DNA of 64,000 nt from Salaquimonas sp041736675 (GTDB lineage Bacteria; Pseudomonadota; Alphaproteobacteria; Rhizobiales; Rhizobiaceae), in assembly GCA_041736675.1 (NCBI GenBank), contig JBGSTD010000007.1, positions 1-64,000 on the forward strand, read 5' to 3'. Each line of letters opens with the position of its first letter. Position 1 is the stretch's first letter. The notes beneath the pieces are model-generated. The model had not been told where the DNA came from. It saw only the letters and a list, made by a program, of their open reading frames with translations, and searched no databases. Position numbers and translations under genes: made by a program. Below are positions 17,270-25,852 of the stretch, in pieces.

Positions 17270-18640
17270 CTATATCGCAGGGCCCGGTCGCATTTTGCTG
17301 CCGTCGGTAAAGCGGGAAAACCGGAAACGCTGCATGTTATGACCAACAGGTTTTCCGGCCGCAATTTTGGCGATTGCCTTGCCGAAGCCCGGCCCTATGC
17401 CAAAACCGTGGCCACTCATACCGGTCGCCAGAATGAGACCTTCAACCTGCGGCACACGGTCAACAATCGGCACAATGTCCGGCATGGCGTCGATCATCCC
17501 TGCCCAGCTATGGGTGATCACGGGTTTGCCAAGATTGGGAAACCTTTTGGCAAATTCAGATCGCAATTCCTCGATCTTTTCAACCGCCGGTTCAGGCTCT
17601 AGCACACGAAGGCGCTCAAACGGGCTCTCCTCATCCTCGGCCCAATTGCGTCGTGTTTTCCACTGATCCGGATAGTCCTTGGGGGCGGATGGGCGCAGCC
17701 TTGTTTCGCGCCAGTGCTCGCTGGCAACAGGCAGCCACTTGAAAAAACTCCTGAAGGCATCAAGTCCAAGATACAGATCATGAAAATTGCTGAGAGAAAT
17801 ATTGTAGCCGCCATCGACACGCCGCCGAAAGGCGATGGTCTCATCAGCAGCATTTCCGCTAAAAACCTCTTTCATCGGGGCGGTGGCATTGACCGATGAG
17901 CGAACGCTTAACTGGGGAATGGAAACATTGTGCCGCTGAAGGAAAAGCGACGACCATGCACCTGCTGCAAGGATCACCTGCGAACATTTGATCGTGCCTT
18001 TTTCCGTGATCACGCCGGAAATCTTTCCTGACTTCAGGTCCAGCGCCCTTGCAGCGCACTCCTCGGTGACTGATATGCCGCGAGACTGCGCCAGTTCGCA
18101 CAAGGCAGGCACTGCCTGCCATGCCTCGGCCCTTGCATCACTGGCGGTATAGGTTGCGCCGGCCCATTGATGGGCCTTGCCATCGCCGCCCTGGTCAATA
18201 TGTTCCGCAACCTGCTTCTTGCTTAAAATTCGTGTGTCGAGCTGATGTTCCCTTGCAATTTCAACCCATTTCTCGCGCTGCTCCATTTTGTCATCGTCAC
18301 TGGCAAGATACATGATCCCGCCGCGGGTAAAACCGGTTCTGCCGTTGACAGCTGTGTCAAGTTCCCCCCACAGGCGGTTCGCCTCCATCATGATCGGCAA
18401 CTCATCTGCATCGCGTCCGTGCTGACGTATCCACCCCCAGTTTCGTGAGGACTGCTCGCCCGCCATTCTGCCCTTTTCGACAATCGCAACGCTCAGCCCT
18501 TCTTCAGCCAGATAAAACGCCGAGGTAACCCCGATAATTCCACCGCCGATCACAACGACATCCACTTCTGACGGCAAAAGGTCTGCAAACCGCACCGGAG
18601 TGGACATATTTATTGGACCGGATTGAACGTGCGTGCTCAT
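17270..18640 (-). CDS. FAD-dependent amine/amino-acid oxidoreductase (DAO family)
   Basis: 456 residues. The FAD-binding Rossmann motif VVVIGGGIIGVTSAFYLAEE is at about 28-47, followed by QSSRNWGWIRQHGRD, and a C-terminal second FAD contact is in ATGMSGHGFGIGPGFG. Domain layout is that of glycine/D-amino-acid/sarcosine-type oxidases that deaminate a secondary or primary amine, reducing FAD. Exact substrate cannot be told. AGGAAA precedes the ATG at 18640. No obvious operon partner; the ArsR operon lies downstream on the same strand. Confidence 0.87.
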   Translation of the reverse strand: MSTHVQSGPINMSTPVRFADLLPSEVDVVVIGGGIIGVTSAFYLAEEGLSVAIVEKGRMAGEQSSRNWGWIRQHGRDADELPIMMEANRLWGELDTAVNGRTGFTRGGIMYLASDDDKMEQREKWVEIAREHQLDTRILSKKQVAEHIDQGGDGKAHQWAGATYTASDARAEAWQAVPALCELAQSRGISVTEECAARALDLKSGKISGVITEKGTIKCSQVILAAGAWSSLFLQRHNVSIPQLSVRSSVNATAPMKEVFSGNAADETIAFRRRVDGGYNISLSNFHDLYLGLDAFRSFFKWLPVASEHWRETRLRPSAPKDYPDQWKTRRNWAEDEESPFERLRVLEPEPAVEKIEELRSEFAKRFPNLGKPVITHSWAGMIDAMPDIVPIVDRVPQVEGLILATGMSGHGFGIGPGFGKAIAKIAAGKPVGHNMQRFRFSRFTDGSKMRPGPAI

Positions 18641-18753
18641 TTGAATTTCCTGAAAAAACGTCGCTCGATGCGCCGAACTGGCGAATGATCATGCTGACCA
18701 TAAAAAACAGGTGAAATCGAGAAAAAAACTGTTATATTAAAGAGGAAATCAAA

Positions 18754-18921
18754 ATGAACGACCCTGAGATTTTTGATCTGGGGGTCGTTTTATTTTTGTC
18801 AAACCTTCAACACTCGAATGCATGTGCGCTCGAAACCAGAATAGAGAATGATGATGGAAAAAGTACCAATGACGCCCGAAGGCCATTTAATGCTGGAAGC
18901 GGAATTGAAACGTCGCCAGGG
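18754..18921 (+). CDS. Possible leader peptide overlapping greA
   Basis: An ATG at 18754 with a strong AGAGG eight bases upstream opens a 55-codon frame (MNDPEIFDLGVVLFL...). It reads through a terminator-like hairpin and ends inside greA in another frame. The ribosome site is better than that of greA itself. The C-terminal half merely shadows greA, so if translated it would act in cis as a leader. A TATATT box lies just upstream (18733). Speculative as a protein, but the arrangement is distinctive. Confidence 0.3.
18757..18797 (+). terminator. Terminator or attenuator hairpin in the greA leader
   Basis: aacgaccc (18757-18764) pairs with gggtcgtt (18782-18789), with an inner agat/atct stem, followed by TTTATTTTT. 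It sits about 60 bases before greA with no plus-strand gene upstream, so it most likely attenuates the greA transcript rather than ending another gene. Confidence 0.65.
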
Positions 18922-19327
18922 TGAAGAACGCCCGGCAATCGTCGCGGCTATTTCCGAAGCCCGCTCTCACGGTGATTTGTCCGAAAATGCTGAATATCAT
19001 GCTGCCAAGGAAGCACAGAGCCACAATGAGGGCCGCATAGCCGAGTTGGAAGACATCCTGTCACGCGCCGAGGTGATTGATGTCACCAAGCTTGCCGGAG
19101 GCACAATCAAGTTTGGCGCAACTGTGACCTTGATCGACGAGGAAACCGAGCAGGAAAAGACCTACAAGATCGTCGGCGATCAGGAGGCTGATGTGAAAAG
19201 CGGTAAAATTTCCATTTCCTCGCCTATCGCCCGCGCCCTTATCGGCAAATCCGAAGGCGATTCGGTGGAAGTTGCGGCTCCAGGCGGTTCACGCGACTAT
19301 GAGATCGTGAAAGTAAAATTCATCTGA
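18854..19327 (+). CDS. greA: Transcription elongation factor GreA
   Basis: Rescues backtracked RNA polymerase by stimulating cleavage of the nascent RNA. 157 residues from the third of three consecutive ATGs (18854, MEKVPMTPEG), which has AGAG at seven-base spacing; the ATGs at 18848 and 18851 are too close to it. The coiled-coil domain (about 1-77) carries the acidic tip in HGDLSENAEYHAAKEAQ, with D41 and E44 equivalents present. The C-terminal globular domain ends DYEIVKVKFI. The upstream leader has an unusual hairpin and ORF. Confidence 0.96.
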   Translation: MEKVPMTPEGHLMLEAELKRRQGEERPAIVAAISEARSHGDLSENAEYHAAKEAQSHNEGRIAELEDILSRAEVIDVTKLAGGTIKFGATVTLIDEETEQEKTYKIVGDQEADVKSGKISISSPIARALIGKSEGDSVEVAAPGGSRDYEIVKVKFI

Positions 19328-19351
19328 TCCAATCTGGCATCAAACAACATG

Positions 19352-19375
19352 AAGGCGGCTCCAGGCCGCCTTTTT
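19352..19375 (+). terminator. greA terminator
   Basis: aggcggc and gccgcct form a 7-bp GC-rich stem around tccag, followed directly by TTTTT; it lies 25 bases after the greA stop. Confidence 0.88.
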
Positions 19376-19386
19376 CGTTTTTGGAC

Positions 19387-20193
19387 TCAACTTGACGGGA
19401 CCCAGTCCTTTTCGTCACGGTCGAGCCAAAGATCCCGAAGCCAGGGCGCAGGCCGCGTGCGGTAACGCAGCTTTGGGCAATCGCCCACCAGCGCTTCTTC
19501 CATTTTCGGCGTTCCATGAAAACACATGACGCGACAATTGTCCGGCAGATTGGGTTGCAATACAAAGTTCAGCGGAAACATGGGAATCGCCTGCCTTTTG
19601 AAGCTGCAAATCCAGCCGTCAGGAAAGTATTCGAGATCCTTGTGCTTTAACGCTGTCATGGATGTATATTTTTGCTCGCCCTTGTAGGCGATAGAGCCTT
19701 CAAGATCGGCAGCAAAATCCGAGTAAAGATAACTGTGCAAATCAACGTCCAGCCGGATTACCGAACCGTGACCGCCTGGCCGTCCCCTGCGCTTTTCAAG
19801 CCAGTCCCTGCCCATGCAGATTTTACCCGGCATATAGTCAAACAACGGCCCAAGCGGACCTGAAACAACCACATCGAGATCCATTTGCAGGCAAGGACCT
19901 GAAAGATTGCCTTCTCCAGGTTTGAAAATGGTCAATTTTCGCCAGGCTCCCCGACGCTTGCCGGTGGTCATGGCTGTCACCATTTTGTCTTCGAAAGGAA
20001 CTACCGGTAGCGGAAAAATTTCCACTTCTCTGCGGATACCGCTGGCATCTTCAGTGAAGCAGACAAAGCGAAACGGCCGATCCATATGACGCTTCACTCC
20101 GGCATAAAGCCGGTTGACATAGTATGCAGGAAACTTGTCACCCCACTTGATGCAGGTTACGGTGACGGCAGCTTCGTTCGTGGAATTTGTCAT
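19387..20193 (-). CDS. Glycosyltransferase-like protein
   Basis: 268 residues from the ATG at 20193 (MTNSTNEAAVTV). The N-terminus VTVTCIKWGDKFPAYYVNRL and the DxD-type motif in LQMDLDVVVSGPL resemble nucleotide-sugar binding in GT-A fold enzymes; PFRFVCFTEDASG matches the strand-turn seen in GT8/GT-like families. The C-terminus holds CFHGTPKMEE, a His often near the active site. No membrane segment, so cytoplasmic. Donor and acceptor unknown. It lies between greA and trxB on the opposite strand, not in a polysaccharide cluster. Confidence 0.7.
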   Translation of the reverse strand: MTNSTNEAAVTVTCIKWGDKFPAYYVNRLYAGVKRHMDRPFRFVCFTEDASGIRREVEIFPLPVVPFEDKMVTAMTTGKRRGAWRKLTIFKPGEGNLSGPCLQMDLDVVVSGPLGPLFDYMPGKICMGRDWLEKRRGRPGGHGSVIRLDVDLHSYLYSDFAADLEGSIAYKGEQKYTSMTALKHKDLEYFPDGWICSFKRQAIPMFPLNFVLQPNLPDNCRVMCFHGTPKMEEALVGDCPKLRYRTRPAPWLRDLWLDRDEKDWVPSS

Positions 20194-20487
20194 AGGCTGG
20201 ATAAGTTCCAAATTATTTCAGAAGACGGAAAGGTTCGCCAATCCAAGTTGCTCCGGCGCAAGCCGGATGATGGCTCCCGATACCATCGAAACGGCAATGT
20301 GCAAAGACTCGTAAATAAAAGCTTTTGCATTGTTGCCAAAAGCCCACAGGCAGCAACGGAGGAAAGACATTGCGGCAGGCAGCCAAATTGTTTGCGCTTT
20401 ACCCCCAGCCAAATCACCGCAAAAGCTTGTAATTCCCCCTCCAGAATAGTTATCTATCTGCCAACCGATACAAAAAAGAGCGCCATC

Positions 20488-21459
20488 ATGAGCAGCACCC
20501 CTCATCACTCTAAAGTCCTTATCATTGGTTCAGGTCCGGCAGGATATACAGCGGCCATTTATGCGGCCCGGGCCATGATGAAACCCACACTGATTGCCGG
20601 AATGGAACAAGGCGGCCAGTTGATGATTACAAGCGAGGTAGAAAACTATCCGGGATATGCAGATCCTGTGCAAGGTCCGTGGATGATGGAACAGATGCTG
20701 CAACAGGCTAAAAATGTTGGCGCTGAAATCATCAATGATCATATCAGCCAAGCCGATCTGTCAGCGCGTCCGTTTCGGCTGACCGGCGACGGCGGACAGG
20801 TTTATACAGCGGACACGGTTATCATCTGCACCGGCGCCAAGGCAAAATGGCTTGGCATTCCCAGCGAACAGAAATTCATGGGATTTGGCGTCTCTGCCTG
20901 CGCCACTTGCGACGGATTTTTCTATCGCGACAAGCATGTGATTGTTGTTGGCGGCGGCAATTCGGCAGTTGAAGAGGCGTTGTATCTTTCCAATATCGCA
21001 TCCAAGGTGACCCTGGTTCATCGCCGCGACAGCCTTCGCTCCGAAAAGATCCTGCAGGAACGCCTGTTTGCCAAGAAAAATGTCGAAATCATCTGGAACC
21101 ATCAGTTGGATGAAATCACCGGCAAAGAAGGCTTCCCGCCCGCAGTGACAGGCGCAAGACTGAAACACGCAACCACCGGAGAAATAAGTGAGATTACCGC
21201 TGATGGCGTGTTTGTCGCCATCGGTCATGCACCACAAACCGAGCTGTTCGAGGGGCAACTGAAGAAAAAGCCATCGGGCTATCTGTGGACGGCACCCGAT
21301 TCCACTGCGACGGAGATTCCAGGCGTATTTGCAGCGGGTGACATTACCGATGATATCTACCGTCAGGCTATCACTGCGGCTGGAATGGGCTGCATGGCAG
21401 CGCTGGAAGCCGAAAAATTCATTGCTGCCAATGAATCCATGTCTGTTGCGGCAGAATAA
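20488..21459 (+). CDS. trxB: Thioredoxin-disulfide reductase
   Basis: NADPH-dependent flavoenzyme that keeps thioredoxin reduced. 323 residues from the ATG at 20488 (MSSTPHHSKVLIIGSGPAG). The FAD motif GSGPAGYTAAIYAAR is N-terminal, the redox-active pair CATC is in SACATCDGFF (about 137-140), the NADPH motif VVGGGNSAVEEALYL follows, and the FAD C-terminal motif GVFAAGDITDDIYRQ is intact. Followed by a lysR gene, a pairing conserved in related Rhizobiales. Confidence 0.96.
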   Translation: MSSTPHHSKVLIIGSGPAGYTAAIYAARAMMKPTLIAGMEQGGQLMITSEVENYPGYADPVQGPWMMEQMLQQAKNVGAEIINDHISQADLSARPFRLTGDGGQVYTADTVIICTGAKAKWLGIPSEQKFMGFGVSACATCDGFFYRDKHVIVVGGGNSAVEEALYLSNIASKVTLVHRRDSLRSEKILQERLFAKKNVEIIWNHQLDEITGKEGFPPAVTGARLKHATTGEISEITADGVFVAIGHAPQTELFEGQLKKKPSGYLWTAPDSTATEIPGVFAAGDITDDIYRQAITAAGMGCMAALEAEKFIAANESMSVAAE

Positions 21460-21507
21460 TTCCAGTGCTACCGCATAGTCAGCGGTTTGGCGAAGAGAGA
21501 ACAGAAT

Positions 21508-22398
21508 ATGGATTGGGACAAGCTCCGGATTTTTCACAGCGTCGCTGATGCCGGCAGCTTCACCCATGCGGCTGAGTTGCTGAACCTCAGTCAATCGGCA
21601 ATTTCGCGTCAGGTAAGCTCGCTGGAAAGCGATCTTGGCGTTCCGCTTTTTGCCCGCCATGCCCGCGGCCTTATCATGACAGAGCAAGGCGAAACCCTCT
21701 ATCGCACGGTTCACGATGTTTTATTGAAGCTGGAATCGACCGTCAGTTCGCTGACTGAGTCGACCGAACGGCCGCAAGGCAAGCTTCGGGTGACAACCAC
21801 TGTCGGTCTTGGAACCGGATGGTTGACCTCAAGGGTACACGAGTTTCTTGAGCTCTACCCCGATGTGCAACTCGAACTTAATCTGCTTGACGAGGAGCTT
21901 GATCTGGCAACCCGCCAGGCAGACTGCGCGATCCGGCTTCGTCAACCATTGCAGGCAGACATCATACAACGCAAACTGTTCACCGTGCATTTTCATATTT
22001 ATGCAGCACCAAGCTATATCAGCCGCCATGGCCAGCCTAAAAACCTTGAAGAATTGGATGATCACAAAATTTTGGCGTTTGGCGAAAACACTCCCGCATA
22101 CCTGTCTGATACCAACTGGCTCAAGACCGCCGGGCGTCCGGATAATAATCCGCGCATTCCCGTTGGCGAGGTCAACAACATGGTCGCCTTGCGCAAAATG
22201 ACGGAAGGCGGCGCAGGTATCTGCGTCCTGCCCGACTATATTGTCGATCGCAGCCACGACCTCATTCCGCTGATGCAAAGCGCCGAAGTACCCAGTTTTG
22301 ATACGTATTTCTGCTATCCCCAGTCCATGCGAGGCTCAGCCAAGCTGATGGCTTTTCGCGATTTCATGATCGCCAAAGCCCGTGAGTGGGAATTCTGA
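21508..22398 (+). CDS. LysR-family transcriptional regulator
   Basis: 296 residues from the ATG at 21508 (MDWDKLRIFHSVADAGSF), with GAGAGA upstream. The N-terminal winged helix (residues 1-65) includes the helix-turn-helix AELLNLSQSAISRQVSSLE; the C-terminal periplasmic-binding-like effector domain spans about 90-290. Its target and co-inducer are unknown. It follows trxB by 48 bases on the same strand and may be co-transcribed, as the order is conserved in this group. Confidence 0.92.
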   Translation: MDWDKLRIFHSVADAGSFTHAAELLNLSQSAISRQVSSLESDLGVPLFARHARGLIMTEQGETLYRTVHDVLLKLESTVSSLTESTERPQGKLRVTTTVGLGTGWLTSRVHEFLELYPDVQLELNLLDEELDLATRQADCAIRLRQPLQADIIQRKLFTVHFHIYAAPSYISRHGQPKNLEELDDHKILAFGENTPAYLSDTNWLKTAGRPDNNPRIPVGEVNNMVALRKMTEGGAGICVLPDYIVDRSHDLIPLMQSAEVPSFDTYFCYPQSMRGSAKLMAFRDFMIAKAREWEF

Positions 22399-22426
22399 TT
22401 TCAATACTCGTTGCATGAGATACAAA

Positions 22427-22455
22427 AAAGCCGGATACTCGACGTACCCGGCTTT
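22427..22455 (-). terminator. Terminator of the exported-protein gene
   Basis: aaagccgg / ccggcttt 8-bp stem with an inner tac/gta extension. The A-run to its left (22424-22429) gives a T-run on the minus strand, so it ends the gene that stops at 22482; it may also slow lysR transcripts from the other side. Confidence 0.8.
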
Positions 22456-22481
22456 GGTAACTTCATTCCAGTCGATTGCGA

Positions 22482-23429
22482 CTATTTGAATTTGACCGGC
22501 GCTACTTTTGTGCCGCTGTTCAGCTTCACTTCAACAGCACCGTAATCGTTGAGATCATCCTGGCTACCGCAAATATTGCTGGTGCGTTCAGTCTCAAAAC
22601 CGTTCCAGCTCTGGTGATAGTTTGCCGGATTTGGGATTTCACCGCAGCGGGTCAGGCTTGCAAGATTGCGCGGAATGCGGACAATCGGATCAGCTGTCCG
22701 GTCACGTTCGATAAGCGTTTTGGCAGTTGCCTGTCCGAAGGAATAACGCAATCCAACCCAGGCACCAGAATAATTGTCTTCGCCAGCCTCTGCTTCGCCA
22801 TAGACGCTCCATCCGGCAACATTTTCCGGCATGAATTCAAATCCGACATTGGCAACATGGCCACGCGAGGTCAGACGATGCCCAACGGACCCCTTGAAAT
22901 TGTCAGTGAAATAATAGCTGAGATCAACTTCATCGACAAATTCTGTCAAGAAGTGTTGTCCGAATTGGACACCGCCGAACGCATCGAGGCTCCAACGGCC
23001 GTTGTAAATTGCGCCTTCAACGCCCATACGTCCGCCATGCTCGTTGTCCACATATCCCCAGTCACCATAAATGCCGAGCATTCCGGTTCCTGGATCGCGG
23101 TAAAACAGGTGCAGTCCGGCTGCAGCAGTCGTATAATCAGAACGATACTGACCAATTCCCAAATCAAGTTGTGCGCCAAAGCTTGGAAAAAACGGCATCG
23201 GTGTTGCGACGGACGCAATAAACATGTGATTGGAGTAACCACCAAGAACACCAGAAACAGCACTGAATTTGAAATTTATTCCGTCAACGGCTGGCTTTTG
23301 TTCCGAAACCGGGGTCGGATCAATCATGTTGAGGCTTGGGTCAGCCGCAAATGCGGTACCCGACAATGCCCCTACTGATAAAAATGCTGCGAATGCCAAG
23401 TAAAAATTGGTTTTTTTCAAAACGCTCAT
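22482..23429 (-). CDS. Exported protein, probable outer-membrane beta-barrel
   Basis: 315 residues from the ATG at 23429. A signal peptide is clear (MSVLKKTNFYLAFAAFLSVG, then a cleavage-like TAFA-AD). The mature part is rich in aromatic and glycine residues in alternating stretches (VSGVLGGYSNHMFIASVATP, AAGLHLFYRDPGTGMLG, GAWVGLRYSFGQA), the pattern of beta-barrel strands. The C-terminal 70 residues contain two Cys and look soluble. No named family recognised. Its own terminator follows. Confidence 0.75.
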   Translation of the reverse strand: MSVLKKTNFYLAFAAFLSVGALSGTAFAADPSLNMIDPTPVSEQKPAVDGINFKFSAVSGVLGGYSNHMFIASVATPMPFFPSFGAQLDLGIGQYRSDYTTAAAGLHLFYRDPGTGMLGIYGDWGYVDNEHGGRMGVEGAIYNGRWSLDAFGGVQFGQHFLTEFVDEVDLSYYFTDNFKGSVGHRLTSRGHVANVGFEFMPENVAGWSVYGEAEAGEDNYSGAWVGLRYSFGQATAKTLIERDRTADPIVRIPRNLASLTRCGEIPNPANYHQSWNGFETERTSNICGSQDDLNDYGAVEVKLNSGTKVAPVKFK

Positions 23430-23681
23430 CAAAACATGCCCAATTGCAACCCACGGCTGCCAGTTTCCAAATTACAATACCGACCTACTTGTACTTGATC
23501 CGAAACACATTATCAAAGGCAAAACGGTGATTTACCACCCTTGCGCACAATCGGATGAGAATTCAATACCGCCCTGTGACTGAATAGCAACTATTTCCTT
23601 GCTTCGCCATGACAGAGTTAACCAACAGTTAACCCTGTTGTGCATCTGAATCCGGGGAAATCGCAGCGAATCTGACCGCAG

Positions 23682-24884
23682 TTATTTCAGGGATGAGCAG
23701 AAACGCTGGATTCGCTTGCAGGCCTCTTCCAGATTTTCAGTCGAGGTCGCATAGGACACACGGAAGTTGGGGCCGAGGCCAAACGCAGAGCCATGAACCG
23801 TTGCAACTCCCTCGGAGGCCAGCAATTCCATCACAAAATCCTCGTCAGTCTCTATCTTCTTTCCGGAAGGTGCGGTTTTGCCCATCAATTTGGCACAGGA
23901 AGGATAGACATAAAATGCCCCTTCCGGTTTCGGGCATTGCAGTCCTGAAGCCTGATTGAGCATGGAAACAACAAGATCGCGCCGCTCTTCAAAAACCTTG
24001 CGGGCTTCTGCAATATAATCCTGCGGTCCGTTCAGCGCCTCGACAGCCGCCCACTGGGCAATTGTGCACGCGCCCGATGTCTGTTGGCCCTGTATCATGT
24101 CCATCGCCTTGATTAGTTCAACAGGACCAGCGGCATAGCCAATCCGCCAGCCAGTCATTGCATAAGCCTTGGAAACACCATTCATTGTCAGCGTGCGATC
24201 ATACAATTTGGGCTCGACCTGTGCAGGCGAATAATATTTGAAATCGCCGTAGCAAAGATGCTCGTACATGTCGTCTGTCAACACCCAGACATGAGGATGT
24301 TTCACCAACACATCGGTCAGTGCTTTCAACTCATCATGCGAGTAGGCTGCACCCGACGGGTTAGATGGCGAGTTGAACATGAACCATTTGGTTTTAGGCG
24401 TGATGGCCTTTTCCAGCGCTTCAGCTGTCAGTTTGAAATCATTGTCGATGGTGGTTGGAACAAATACGGATGTACCGCCGCAAATCGCCACCATTTCCGG
24501 ATAGCTGACCCAGTAAGGCGCGGGAATGATCACCTCATCGCCAGGATTTATCGTTGCCATAAACGCATTGAACAGGATCTGTTTGCCGCCAGTACCGACA
24601 ATCGTCTGAGCAGCAGTATAGTCGAGACCATTTTCACGCTTGAACTTTTTTGCAATCGCTTCGCGTAATGGCTGAATACCGGAGACAGGCGGATATTTTG
24701 TCTCACCTCTGGCAATGGCAGCAACTGCCGCATCCTTGATATTCTGCGGCGTGTCAAAATCCGGTTCACCGACTGAAAGCGAAATCACATCCTTGCCCTT
24801 TGCCTTCAACTCGCGAGCCATCTGGGTAACGGCGATAGTGGCAGAAGGTTTTACGCGGGATAGAATATCGGCAAGAAAGGCCAT
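23682..24884 (-). CDS. aatA: Aspartate aminotransferase (class I, PLP)
   Basis: Transfers the amino group between aspartate and 2-oxoglutarate; some members of this alphaproteobacterial subgroup also act on prephenate. About 400 residues from ATG 24884 (MAFLADILSRVKPSAT), the second of two adjacent ATGs and the better spaced from GGAG. Subfamily I-beta features: SVGEPDFDTPQNI, PAPYWVSYPEM, NSPSNPSGAAYS, the PLP lysine in NGVSKAYAMTGWRIGY, and the substrate-binding Arg in NFRVSYATS. Single gene with its own promoter region. Confidence 0.94.
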   Translation of the reverse strand: MAFLADILSRVKPSATIAVTQMARELKAKGKDVISLSVGEPDFDTPQNIKDAAVAAIARGETKYPPVSGIQPLREAIAKKFKRENGLDYTAAQTIVGTGGKQILFNAFMATINPGDEVIIPAPYWVSYPEMVAICGGTSVFVPTTIDNDFKLTAEALEKAITPKTKWFMFNSPSNPSGAAYSHDELKALTDVLVKHPHVWVLTDDMYEHLCYGDFKYYSPAQVEPKLYDRTLTMNGVSKAYAMTGWRIGYAAGPVELIKAMDMIQGQQTSGACTIAQWAAVEALNGPQDYIAEARKVFEERRDLVVSMLNQASGLQCPKPEGAFYVYPSCAKLMGKTAPSGKKIETDEDFVMELLASEGVATVHGSAFGLGPNFRVSYATSTENLEEACKRIQRFCSSLK

Positions 24885-25242
24885 CATGCGGCTCCGGATT
24901 GTTTAAAACATGGATTTGAAATTCCGCCGCACTGATAAGGCTGCTTCAAAATGAATGCAAGAACCAATGGTGTTTTCACCCCAAAATCAGGTCAATTTCT
25001 GACAGCAGAACAGTTAAACCCAAAGTGCCACCAACTCACTGGAATTTGGCATCAACCGGACGTTTCAGCCACCCTTGTCTTCGTGACCAACAGTTCCTAT
25101 CTGCTGGTCTCCCGGCATAAGCTTTGCTCCAAAGCACCATGCATTGATCAAATCTTCCGCCATTGCAGCGAATATTCATCGAGCACGGTTGCTACTTTTC
25201 ATTGAACCGCGTTTGAATAAAGCAATCGAAAGCAGTCAAAAC
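24885..25242. other. Intergenic region, aminotransferase / DUF1499 gene
   Basis: 358 bases between divergent genes. An 84-codon frame at 24951-25205 has no ribosome site and no coding-like composition; I do not call it. No hairpin or repeat stands out. Confidence 0.4.
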
Positions 25243-25764
25243 ATGAGAAAAATCAAAATCGTACTATGGCTTGCTGCTGCCATCATATTTGTGCCGGGGC
25301 TTTACTTTGCCGCGGACAGGGATGGCTTTTGGCTGAAGGTTGCCGGAGATCCTGACCTCGGACAGACAGACTTTTCCCGCCTTGCCCCAGCATCCGAACC
25401 AAACGAAGGGCTGGCCTGTCCGCCGCAATCTCTCACGGACTTTTGTCCCTTGCGAATTCCTGATATCGAAACAAGAGAAATTGTGTTGTCGCCCGACAAG
25501 GTGAGGGCTCGGCTGATTGAATATTTCGCCAATGATCCATTGGTCATCCGCGTGGATGATGACAGCTCCCCAATAAAACTGCGCTTTGTCAGGCGTACAC
25601 CTATCATGCGTTATCCGGACACACTGTCGGTTGAAATCATTGAATTGGGTCCAAATCGCTCATCCCTGGCTGTCCACGCAAAAGCATTGGTGGGCAAATC
25701 CGATTTCGGAAACAATCTCGATTTGGTCCGCCAAACTCTGGAGAGCTTGGGAAGCGCACCCTGA
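25243..25764 (+). CDS. DUF1499 family protein
   Basis: 173 residues from the ATG at 25243. One hydrophobic N-terminal segment (MRKIKIVLWLAAAIIFVPG) acts as signal or anchor. The remainder matches the DUF1499 pattern: a CP-containing segment (LACPPQSLTDFCPLRIPD), then a domain in which LRFVRRTPIMRYPDTLSVEII and RSSLAVHAKALVGKSDFG are characteristic. Function unknown; common in alphaproteobacteria. No partner gene. Confidence 0.82.
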   Translation: MRKIKIVLWLAAAIIFVPGLYFAADRDGFWLKVAGDPDLGQTDFSRLAPASEPNEGLACPPQSLTDFCPLRIPDIETREIVLSPDKVRARLIEYFANDPLVIRVDDDSSPIKLRFVRRTPIMRYPDTLSVEIIELGPNRSSLAVHAKALVGKSDFGNNLDLVRQTLESLGSAP

Positions 25765-25852
25765 AAATGATTGGACCGGACAATGCTTTTACAAATATTT
25801 GGAAATAAAGGGATTTCAATTCCCAATAACCATTCGCACGACATTGCAGGCA

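Noticed and set aside
20761..21714. Long minus-strand ORF (317 codons)
   Set aside because: Antisense to trxB and the start of lysR; composition is a codon shadow.
22476..23378. Long plus-strand ORF (300 codons)
   Set aside because: Antisense to the exported barrel-like protein, which has a signal peptide and its own terminator.
24951..25205. 84-codon ORF before the DUF1499 gene
   Set aside because: No ribosome site, no hydrophobic or domain pattern; likely chance in an intergenic region.
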